64,000 nucleotides of DNA from Flavobacterium sp. RSP15 (lineage in GTDB: Bacteria; Bacteroidota; Bacteroidia; Flavobacteriales; Flavobacteriaceae), in contig NZ_RYDL01000015.1 of the NCBI RefSeq assembly GCF_003968755.1, forward strand, positions 1-64,000, in the 5' to 3' direction. Positions 37,739 to 46,123 of the stretch are shown here, in pieces (positions within the stretch are counted from its first letter, which is position 1; the number at the start of each line of letters is the position of its first letter). Both the position numbers and the translations under genes were made by a program. The notes beneath the pieces are model-generated. The model was given only the letters and a program-made list of their open reading frames with translations, did no database searches and had not been told where the DNA came from.

Positions 37739-40700
37739 TTAGTTTTTAGCTGAAGGCATTTCGTACAGCTCTGCCTTTTTATTATTGATGGTAATCAGCA
37801 AGTATTTTTTGCCTTTAAAATTGATAATCCCCAAATGCTTAACTGCTTTTTGAGTCAGATCAATACCAATTTGATGTCCTAGCAAGATGGTTTTTTCGTT
37901 CTTGATTAAAGCACCGGAAAACCCATCAAATCTACTGTGGTATGGAGCAACGCCAAAATAATTTCCCGCAGCAAAAACTTCTTCCCTAGCATCTGAATCA
38001 AAATTAGATTTCACAAAACTGGTGATAGGCGCTACTTGCATTTTATTCGAAAAGGGCATAAAAGTAAAGGTTCCCTTATCGTTTCTTAAATAACCGGATT
38101 TTAAATTATGAACTTCAAATAATTTTCCTGTCGCAAGCATTTTTGGATCAAAAACTTCCTCGAGAGTTTTTCCTGCAAATGATTTGTAACTATTGAACTT
38201 CTTTTTTAGCATGCCACTGAATTGCTCTACTAATTCGTCCAGACCTAAAGTGGTATAATATTTTGCGTTTTTTTCTATTGCCACAATAGTTTCAAAAGAT
38301 CCGTTCGCATCAAAATCTCCGTAATACATTTTCATGGGAAATTCCTGCGAGGCTTTAAATTTAGAATTCATTCCCCAATTACCAACCAAATAATCTTCGT
38401 CACCGTCCTGATCAATATCAAAAGAAAGTATTGACTGCCATAGTCCATTGCTTTTTTCAGGAAAAACAGTTGTTGTCACATCCGTGAATTTACCGTTTTT
38501 ATTCGCAAAAAAAGTAGGCTTCATCCATTCACCTACCACAATTAAATCTGTTTGACCGTCTTTATTGAAGTCTGTAAAAATGGCATCCGTAACCATTCCT
38601 ATTTTTTCAAAAGTTTTGTTTTGAACAATAGTGAATACGCCTTTATTGTTGTTCAATAAATAACAATCGGGCATACTTCCAAATCTATTATTTATTGAAT
38701 TATTCCCAACAAAAATATCTAAATCACCATCTTTATCGTAATCAAAAGCCTTGACAACGGATGCGTTTTGAGCCAGCTTAGGCAAGGTTGCTTTTAGAAA
38801 TTGATTGTCTTTGCTTAGATATAGCCGGTCTTCCAGATTGGATGCATTTTCGCCCCCACCAGAAACCACTACTAAATCATTCCTTTTATCTGCATTGAAA
38901 TCCCCGATCACTGCTGAAGCATCTTCATAAACAGAATCCTTTTCGATGGCAGCAAAACCTTTCTTGGTAAATCCATTTTGATTTTGAAAGTAGATTGTCG
39001 CTTTTTTATCTTTGGAACCACCAAAGAAGACATCCTCTTTTCCATCTCCATTTAAATCCCCTACTGCAGTAGCCGGACCGCGATCAGAACGTTGATATGG
39101 AATCAGTTTTTGAACTAAGAAATCAATATAATCATTTTCCTTATGTATAAAATCAATTCCCAATCCTGTTTCCACCTTTTTGAAAATGGGCAAAACAGCA
39201 GGGTGTAATTTTCTGTAATCAAACGCTTTTCTGTTTGTATTTGCTTTTACAGTGAGGGTTTGATTCGTTTTTAAATTCTTCAGAGTTTGATAGGTTTTAT
39301 CAGGCCAAATTACCACTAAGGAATCTATTTTAGTCGTTTTTCCGTATCCAAAATGAATTATTGGCTCTGATGAGGACTGAAATCCTCTGGTAGTTTGCAG
39401 TTCTTTGAATTGTTTTTTTCCTTTGGCATAGGAAATCACTTTGGCTCCAATCCCAAAGGTGTTTTTTCCTATAAACCGCAATTTCAATTTCAGGTAGTTT
39501 GCTTTTCCGTCCGTTTTATTAATGTAGACGGTAGCGATACTATTCGTATTATTAGTAATCACGTCTAAATCACCATCATTATCAATATCGGCATAACCAC
39601 TTCCGTTTGAAATAATAGAGTCGTTTTCTATCCAATCTGCTGATCTGTTTTTATAATGCAAATCAGATGATCCTTGAAAAATATAATTTGTTACATTTCC
39701 TTTTGGCATTCGCTTCAACGCCTCTTTATCCAATAACTTGGTAGTACTAATTTTATTCTTTATCTGATCATTTGAATAATATTTTACATAATCTAAATCG
39801 TTAGGCCTCTTAGTAATTCCGTTACTCACAAAAATATCCAGCTCTCCATCTTGGTCATAATCGCCAAATAAAGTGCTCCAACTCCAATCCGTAGCTGCAA
39901 GGCCACTTAACAATGCGGTTTCTGTAAAATGATTGCCTGCTTGGTTCAATTGCAGCATGTTCCTAGCATATTGATAATGATAGCCTAATTTTTCGGTTCT
40001 CATTTTCAGCATTTGAGGATTATCATCTCCTAAGGAAGATTTTAATACTTTTTCATCTTCAGGAAGCATATCAAGGCTCATAATATCCGGAAATCCGTCA
40101 TGATTGACATCCGCAACGTCCAGTCCCATAGAGAACCTGCTGGTGTGCCCAAAATATTGTTTTAAACTTTCCGTAAAAGTTCCGTCTCCGTTATTGAGAT
40201 AATAATAATCATCTTCATGAAAATCATTCCCCACATAAATATCCGGATACCCATCTAAATTAAAATCAGAAACGGCTAATCCTAAACCATAGCCATTGGC
40301 ACCTCCAAAAATTCCTGCCTGCTCGCTAACATCTACAAATTTTCCATTGTCATTGCGGAATAATTTATCCCCGCATTCGTAACTTCTTTTATTTCTTGTA
40401 GCGGCATTTCCAAAAGACAATTCGGAGTGAACCGCATGATTCAACAAATACATGTCTAAATCCCCATCCAGATCATAATCAAAAAATGCTGCCGAAGAGC
40501 TGTAATTATCAAGATCTAATCCGTATTCAGCCGCACTTTCGGTAAATGTATTGTCTTTATTATTGATAAACAGTTCATTCTGTCCCTCGAAACCATTAAT
40601 TCCTACTACGGCACATACGTAAATATCTAAATATCCGTCACCATTTACATCGGCCATCACCGTTCCGGCATTCCAATCACTTTGCCCCTCTACTCCAGCT

Positions 40701-40999
40701 TTAGCGGAAATATCTTCAAATTTATTGTTGCCTTTATTCAGGTACAATTTATTTTTACCTTGATTAGAAGTAAAATAGATATCGACCAAACCATCGTTAT
40801 TGACGTCGCCAAGCGCTACACCACCGCCATTATAGTAATAGAGGTAATCTAAAATGGAAATGTTTTTGGACTCTAATAATTGATTATTGAATGTAACATT
40901 ACTTTCCTCCGAAGACAATTTTTCAAACAACTGCCCTTCTTTTTTGGAACATCCCATAAATAGAAGTGATGCGAGTCCTATTCTAATAAAATTATTCAT
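37739..40999 (-). CDS. Giant VCBS/FG-GAP and ASPIC/UnbV lipoprotein, copy 2
   Basis: About 1086 residues from ATG 40999 (MNNFIRIGLASLLFMGCSKK); the lipobox LLFMGC gives a lipidated Cys at residue 17. It contains many FG-GAP/VCBS repeats with Ca-binding loops of the type GDVNNDGLVDIYF, DYDLDGDLDMY and DINKDG-like turns. A central ASPIC/UnbV segment (GIGAKVISYAKGKKQFKELQTTRGFQ) is followed by a second propeller. It is paralogous to the gene before it and overlaps its stop codon by 8 bp. Such surface lipoproteins often accompany SusCD systems in Bacteroidota and may bind glycans or proteins. No enzymatic residues were recognised. Confidence 0.87.
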   Translation of the reverse strand: MNNFIRIGLASLLFMGCSKKEGQLFEKLSSEESNVTFNNQLLESKNISILDYLYYYNGGGVALGDVNNDGLVDIYFTSNQGKNKLYLNKGNNKFEDISAKAGVEGQSDWNAGTVMADVNGDGYLDIYVCAVVGINGFEGQNELFINNKDNTFTESAAEYGLDLDNYSSSAAFFDYDLDGDLDMYLLNHAVHSELSFGNAATRNKRSYECGDKLFRNDNGKFVDVSEQAGIFGGANGYGLGLAVSDFNLDGYPDIYVGNDFHEDDYYYLNNGDGTFTESLKQYFGHTSRFSMGLDVADVNHDGFPDIMSLDMLPEDEKVLKSSLGDDNPQMLKMRTEKLGYHYQYARNMLQLNQAGNHFTETALLSGLAATDWSWSTLFGDYDQDGELDIFVSNGITKRPNDLDYVKYYSNDQIKNKISTTKLLDKEALKRMPKGNVTNYIFQGSSDLHYKNRSADWIENDSIISNGSGYADIDNDGDLDVITNNTNSIATVYINKTDGKANYLKLKLRFIGKNTFGIGAKVISYAKGKKQFKELQTTRGFQSSSEPIIHFGYGKTTKIDSLVVIWPDKTYQTLKNLKTNQTLTVKANTNRKAFDYRKLHPAVLPIFKKVETGLGIDFIHKENDYIDFLVQKLIPYQRSDRGPATAVGDLNGDGKEDVFFGGSKDKKATIYFQNQNGFTKKGFAAIEKDSVYEDASAVIGDFNADKRNDLVVVSGGGENASNLEDRLYLSKDNQFLKATLPKLAQNASVVKAFDYDKDGDLDIFVGNNSINNRFGSMPDCYLLNNNKGVFTIVQNKTFEKIGMVTDAIFTDFNKDGQTDLIVVGEWMKPTFFANKNGKFTDVTTTVFPEKSNGLWQSILSFDIDQDGDEDYLVGNWGMNSKFKASQEFPMKMYYGDFDANGSFETIVAIEKNAKYYTTLGLDELVEQFSGMLKKKFNSYKSFAGKTLEEVFDPKMLATGKLFEVHNLKSGYLRNDKGTFTFMPFSNKMQVAPITSFVKSNFDSDAREEVFAAGNYFGVAPYHSRFDGFSGALIKNEKTILLGHQIGIDLTQKAVKHLGIINFKGKKYLLITINNKKAELYEMPSAKN

Positions 41000-43900
41000 T
41001 GGGTCTAAATAGTTTAGGGGTATTATCATTTACGACGGCTAGTATTGAAATCGTATTGTTTTTATCCTTGATCACCTTAAGTTGTTTTACTTCACCTTTT
41101 ATAAAAAAACCGGATTTGTTATAAGGAGTCCATGAGAAAGTACCTTTTTTATTTCCTAAAAGGACACTTCCAAAATTAGCGTCTAATCTGGAAAACTGAG
41201 GTTTAAATTCATATTGATTTCCTCCTAAGATCAGGTCTAGTATTCCGTCATTATTTACATCCATCACACAAATAGTGTTTACGCTGGAGAACTGTACTTC
41301 TTTTGGAAGCATTTGTATTTCAAATTTTCCATTGCCTTTATTAATGGCAATCACGCTTTCTTGAATAGCAACGATTTTCTGAATCGAATTAGTGACGATC
41401 TCCGGAGTGAAAAGTTCCTGAAACGTTTTCTTAGAATAATCGGCATAACTTAAATTTTTCTTCTTTATAGAAGGAATTTGCCTGGCTAATTCTTGTTTTA
41501 AATGGATTGGCAAATCCTTTCCATTAACGGATCGGGTGGCTATTTGCTCAATGGTTCCGTTGTTGTCAAAATCATTGGTAAATAATTTCAAAGGATTCCC
41601 TTTGGTAGGTTTATAAGGCATATTAGTGCCCCTATTGCCCAGAATTAAATCTTTTTTTCCATCTTTATTTAAGTCTACACAAGCCACGGCATTCCAAAAA
41701 CCAGTGTAGCCACTGAGGTTCGTTTTGTATGTTGTCAAACGCCTTCCTGTATTTTTAAAAATCATTGGTGCGGTCCAATCACCAACCAGAATTAAATCTT
41801 TTTTAGCATCGTTATCAATATCTTCCCAAACGGCATCGGTTATCATTCCCACCGTATTTATTTTGAAAGCTTTTTTATCTGTTACATTCACAAAATTTCC
41901 TTTTCCGTCATTTTCTAACAAAAGATGTTTTGGATCTATACCATATACGCCAGGAACACTTCGGCTTCCAATAAACACATCAATATCACCATCATCATCA
42001 AAATCATAGGGTGCAATTACGGAAACATTATTGTTCGTTGTTGGGATATTGGTTTTGCTTTTCACAAAAAATCCGTTTCCATCATTCAAATACAAGCGGT
42101 TTTTATAATTGGCCTGATCTGATTTCTCATTTCCTCCTGAACCAACTAATAAATCAACGTGTCCGTCATTATTGGCATCAAAAAAACTAGCGGCAGTATC
42201 TTCAAAACCGGCATCTGACTCCAAGTCTTTTTGAGCCAAAAGAGTGAAATTACCATTTCCTTTGTTCACATATATTTTTCCGGTTTGTCCTTTGGCTCCG
42301 CCAATAAAAACATCTTCATTTCCGTCACCGTTAATATCAGCCACCGCAAATGCAGGTCCTTCTTGTGAAAGCATTTTAGAAATTAATCCTTCATGATCAA
42401 AATCGACATAATTATTTTCTTTGTGGGCTAAAAACGGTGCTTTCTTTTCAGAAAACAATGGCTTGAGCACCTTGTTTTTTGGAACATAATTCAATTTAGC
42501 TGTTGCAATATTTAAATTCATCGTGGTATTATTTACCACTTTTTTAATCATTTCAAACTTTCCATTTGGCCAAATTACCTGCAAAGAGTCAATTTTTTTG
42601 GTACCTATTCCAAAAGTCATCACATAATCTACCGAAGACTGAAATCCTCTGGAAGGAATTAATTCTTGTCTGAGAATTTCTTTGCCTGAGAACAATTCCA
42701 CGACACTTCCTACCGCAAATGTATTTTGTCCTTCGCCTTTTAGTTTTACTTTTAGGAAATGATTATTTTTGCTTTTTTCGGAATTATTTCGATAAATAAA
42801 AGCCTCTATATTGACGTTATTGACAATTAAATCGAGGTCTCCATCGTTATCTAAATCGCCGTACGCTGCCCCATTAGAAAAACTTGGTGTATCTAATCCC
42901 CATTTCAAAGCTTCATTCGTAAAGGTCAGATTTTTGTTATTCTTAAAGGCATAATTAGGTATTGGAGTACTTGGCATTTTACTGATAATGGTTTGAATTT
43001 CTTCTTTTTTGCCCGTAACGACCATTTTCTGCATGAATTCGTTGGCAAAGAAATCTACAAAATCCTGATTGGTTAAATCGTTATAAATTCCGTTACAAAC
43101 ATAAATATCTTTGTATCCGTCATTATCCATGTCAAATAATAATGCGCCCCAACTCCAATCCGTTTTGGCTACGCCAGCATGATTTGCTATTTCAAGAAAT
43201 TGATTATTCCCATTATTAATTTGCAGGGTGTTCTGCATATACTGCGTATAAAAATCGAGATTTACTTTTCGGGTAAATAAATCATAATTTTCAAAATTAG
43301 TAGTCGTTTTTAAGCGTTCGTCCGGTTCCGGCAACATATCGGTTACAAAAATATCGGCTTTCCCGTCATTGTTTACATCGGCCATGTCAGCACCCATAGA
43401 AGATTGACTGATATGAGACGTCCATCCCTGAATTTGTTCGGTAAAGGTTCCGTTTTTATTGTTTATGTATAAATAATCTCTTTCATAAAAATCATTAGAA
43501 ATATAAATATCCGGATACAAATCTCCGTTTACATCTCCTACGGTAACGCCCAAACCAAAGCCAATCAGACTTCCATAAATGCCTGCTTCTTTGCTGACAT
43601 CAACAAATTTTCCGTTGTCATTGCGCATTAATTTATCGCCTCCTCCTTTTAGGATTTCAGCCACATCCCAGTCTTTGTCTCTTAAATCTCTTTTGTTAGA
43701 ATAATTAAGACTGCTTACCGGAATAAAACTGTTGTTCAGAATATATACGTCTAAGTCACCATCTTTATCATAATCAAAAAAAGCGGCATGAGTTGTTATG
43801 CCCGTATCCGCAAGATTGTATTCGGCTGCCTTTTCCGTGAATGTATTGTCACCATTATTAATAAAAAGTTCGTTTTGTTGCGAGTCACCCATACTGTTTC

Positions 43901-44309
43901 CGGCATTACAGACATAAATATCCAGAAACCCATCCGCATTGATATCGACCATCACGACACCAGTTGACCAGGTTTTAGTTCCTTCGATTCCGGCTTTTTT
44001 AGATATATCTTCAAATTTAAAATTCCCTTTGTTTAAGTAAAGTTTGTTGGTTCCAAGATTAGAAGTGAAATATACATCCGAAAGACCATCATTATTGATA
44101 TCACCAATAGCCACACCACCACCATTATAAAAATTCCTGTACTTGAATATATTCATATCCGCACCATTTTTCACCTCATTAATAAAATTAATTCCGGTTT
44201 GGGAGGCATCTAATTTAGAGAACAAAGTATCGTTGTTTCCAGGGTTATTTTTAGAACAGTTAGAAAAAATAATTATTAAAGGAATAAATAAAAAAATACG
44301 ATTAAACAT
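40992..44309 (-). CDS. Giant VCBS/FG-GAP and ASPIC/UnbV lipoprotein, copy 1
   Basis: A 1105-residue lipoprotein (lipobox IIIFSNC, Cys19). It has the same layout as the downstream gene: an N-terminal block FSKLDASQTGINFINE, repeated Ca-binding loops such as GDINNDGLSDVYF and DYDKDGDLDVY, a central ASPIC/UnbV part (FAVGSVVELFSGKEILRQELIPSRGFQSS) and a second propeller. The two are clearly products of tandem duplication but have diverged along their whole length. It is downstream of susD but separated from it by a terminator hairpin (44510-44538), so it may have its own promoter in 44310-44509. Confidence 0.87.
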   Translation of the reverse strand: MFNRIFLFIPLIIIFSNCSKNNPGNNDTLFSKLDASQTGINFINEVKNGADMNIFKYRNFYNGGGVAIGDINNDGLSDVYFTSNLGTNKLYLNKGNFKFEDISKKAGIEGTKTWSTGVVMVDINADGFLDIYVCNAGNSMGDSQQNELFINNGDNTFTEKAAEYNLADTGITTHAAFFDYDKDGDLDVYILNNSFIPVSSLNYSNKRDLRDKDWDVAEILKGGGDKLMRNDNGKFVDVSKEAGIYGSLIGFGLGVTVGDVNGDLYPDIYISNDFYERDYLYINNKNGTFTEQIQGWTSHISQSSMGADMADVNNDGKADIFVTDMLPEPDERLKTTTNFENYDLFTRKVNLDFYTQYMQNTLQINNGNNQFLEIANHAGVAKTDWSWGALLFDMDNDGYKDIYVCNGIYNDLTNQDFVDFFANEFMQKMVVTGKKEEIQTIISKMPSTPIPNYAFKNNKNLTFTNEALKWGLDTPSFSNGAAYGDLDNDGDLDLIVNNVNIEAFIYRNNSEKSKNNHFLKVKLKGEGQNTFAVGSVVELFSGKEILRQELIPSRGFQSSVDYVMTFGIGTKKIDSLQVIWPNGKFEMIKKVVNNTTMNLNIATAKLNYVPKNKVLKPLFSEKKAPFLAHKENNYVDFDHEGLISKMLSQEGPAFAVADINGDGNEDVFIGGAKGQTGKIYVNKGNGNFTLLAQKDLESDAGFEDTAASFFDANNDGHVDLLVGSGGNEKSDQANYKNRLYLNDGNGFFVKSKTNIPTTNNNVSVIAPYDFDDDGDIDVFIGSRSVPGVYGIDPKHLLLENDGKGNFVNVTDKKAFKINTVGMITDAVWEDIDNDAKKDLILVGDWTAPMIFKNTGRRLTTYKTNLSGYTGFWNAVACVDLNKDGKKDLILGNRGTNMPYKPTKGNPLKLFTNDFDNNGTIEQIATRSVNGKDLPIHLKQELARQIPSIKKKNLSYADYSKKTFQELFTPEIVTNSIQKIVAIQESVIAINKGNGKFEIQMLPKEVQFSSVNTICVMDVNNDGILDLILGGNQYEFKPQFSRLDANFGSVLLGNKKGTFSWTPYNKSGFFIKGEVKQLKVIKDKNNTISILAVVNDNTPKLFRPNE

Positions 44310-44409
44310 ATTTACAAACTATTTGATTATGTAATTAGAAATGCCTAATTTATATAATAAACATTATATAAAAAAATTAAAAATAGATAAAATAGAGGCT
44401 TAACAGTTA

Positions 44410-44422
44410 AAAAAACGTTCCT
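44410..44422. promoter_or_regulatory. Weak single AACGTT palindrome upstream of VCBS copy 1
   Basis: A lone AAAAAACGTTCC sequence lies about 105 bp upstream of the VCBS copy 1 start. It has the central AACGTT of the three strong double operators but lacks flanking symmetry and a partner site. It could be a degenerate operator or chance in AT-rich sequence. Confidence 0.25.
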
Positions 44423-44502
44423 TATTTCTATAATTATTTGAAGACTACTTTTAACATTGATTAAGAACTCAAGATTAAATTAAAATACATTTTGCTGTAT
44501 TA

Positions 44503-44540
44503 TAAAAAAATAAAGAGGGTACTAAATACCCTCTTTATAA
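44503..44540 (-). terminator. Terminator after susD
   Basis: ATAAAGAGGGTA (44510-44521) is the exact complement of TACCCTCTTTAT (44527-44538), with loop CTAAA. On the minus strand the stem is followed by seven T residues. It should end or attenuate the susCD transcript before the VCBS genes. Confidence 0.88.
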
Positions 44541-44573
44541 CTAACTCAAAAATAATTGATTTTAAATAACTTT

Positions 44574-46112
44574 TTAGTAGCCTGGGTTTTGTTTTAAATT
44601 TACATTAAATAAAGCCGCAGATGGGATTGGATACAATGCATACCTCTTATCTGATACATACTTTTTAAGCTCTCTTTCCTGAAGAAATTTTCCAAAACGA
44701 ATCATATCATTCCTTCTGTACTCTTCAAACCATAACTCACGACCTCTCTCAGCATAAATACCTTCTAGATCTAAAGTTACAGCAGCACTTTTAGTTCTTG
44801 CAAAATATGCGGTCATATTAGGAGCTGTTCCTGATCCACCACGTAAGATAGCTTCAGCTTTCATCAATAAAGCATCAGAATAACGCATTAAAACAAAATC
44901 ATTTTCTGGCGAATCCAAACTAGCGACATCCGGAATGTACTTTTGAGCTCTAATACCTGCAGACTCTAATGTTGCTCCGCTAGTAATTAATGTCAATTCG
45001 CGTGTATATTTTAAAGGTTGACCAAGAGGATTAGCATCTGTTTTGATTCTATCCCGCACAATTTGAGTTCCTCCTGGCTTGTATATCTGACCTATTTGGA
45101 AACCAACAGGATTTCCGAAAGCAGCAATAATTGAAGCATCATCGTTTTTAGCACGTCTATCAGTCGATTTAAATTTGTCATAGTATTCAGCTACAGTAGC
45201 AAAACCGTTCCATCCATCAGGAGTTTGATTGTAATGCATACCCATTCTCCAGAAACATTGAATATTCCCTCCGTTTCCTGGACTGTTTCTTGACGCAAAT
45301 AAAATCTCAGGAGATGTATTATTTGTTGGCTTAAAATTATCCCAATAGTCTGTTGCTAAACTACTGTTAATAGCATTCACATGCTGAACAACTTTTGTCA
45401 TATCAGCGGCAGCAAATGTGTAAGGACCTGCAGCATCAGCTGCTGTAAAAACACCTTTATTCAAATACAATTTTGCTAATAAAAAATTAGCCGCGTCTTT
45501 GTTAGCAGTTCCAGGATCACCAACAATTCTGGCTGGTAAGTCTGCAAGAACAGCTTCTACTTCGCTAATTACAAAATTAGTTGCTTCAGATCTAGTCCAT
45601 ACTTTCGGGTCTGCTAAAGAAGAACTTCCCGCCTCTCTGTAAGGAACTTGACCAAATAAGTCAATTACATGATAATAATAGAAGGCTCTTAAAAAACGTG
45701 CTTGTGCTTTTTGAGATGCTGTCCCACTGCCGCTAAAAATTACTATGTTACAGTTATTAACTTGTGATAATAATTGGTTCCAAGCTCCTCTTACTTCATT
45801 ATGGTCTGGTCCCCAGGTATGTACATGAATTTGTCTCCAAACACCGGCATCATCCCAGTCACCACCACGAGTCGGTCCTACTAAAGCATCAGTCGACATT
45901 TCATTTAAAGCAAACATTGTTCCTTGCCCTTGAAAATTCCTTAATCCTTCATAAGCAGTTGATAAAAATTGCACAGGATCAATGGTACCGCCACCCGCTT
46001 TTTCAGGTACTACATACCCATCTAATACCTCTTCTTCAAGATTCGTACAACTTACTCCAAGTGCAATTGTACTAACGAAGAAAATACTTTTAATTATATT
46101 GATTCTTTTCAT
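44574..46112 (-). CDS. susD: SusD/RagB-family glycan-binding lipoprotein
   Basis: A 512-residue surface lipoprotein that caps the SusC channel and binds the sugar. The lipobox ALGVSC gives Cys22. TPR-like helices dominate the N-terminal half (QKAQARFLRAFYYYHVIDLFGQVPY is the canonical SusD segment), and the C-terminal end has the family's YAERGRELWFEEYRRNDMIRFGKF motif. The stop codon is followed by a strong terminator. It is 11 bp downstream of susC. Substrate is inferred from the neighbourhood (sucrose, fructan or alpha-glucoside), not from this sequence. Confidence 0.95.
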   Translation of the reverse strand: MKRINIIKSIFFVSTIALGVSCTNLEEEVLDGYVVPEKAGGGTIDPVQFLSTAYEGLRNFQGQGTMFALNEMSTDALVGPTRGGDWDDAGVWRQIHVHTWGPDHNEVRGAWNQLLSQVNNCNIVIFSGSGTASQKAQARFLRAFYYYHVIDLFGQVPYREAGSSSLADPKVWTRSEATNFVISEVEAVLADLPARIVGDPGTANKDAANFLLAKLYLNKGVFTAADAAGPYTFAAADMTKVVQHVNAINSSLATDYWDNFKPTNNTSPEILFASRNSPGNGGNIQCFWRMGMHYNQTPDGWNGFATVAEYYDKFKSTDRRAKNDDASIIAAFGNPVGFQIGQIYKPGGTQIVRDRIKTDANPLGQPLKYTRELTLITSGATLESAGIRAQKYIPDVASLDSPENDFVLMRYSDALLMKAEAILRGGSGTAPNMTAYFARTKSAAVTLDLEGIYAERGRELWFEEYRRNDMIRFGKFLQERELKKYVSDKRYALYPIPSAALFNVNLKQNPGY

Positions 46113-46123
46113 TGTTTCTTTTA

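Noticed and set aside
37739..44309. Long repeat array read as a possible CRISPR or tandem DNA repeat
   Set aside because: The periodicity is at protein level (Ca-binding FG-GAP/VCBS loops); the DNA units vary in sequence and spacing.
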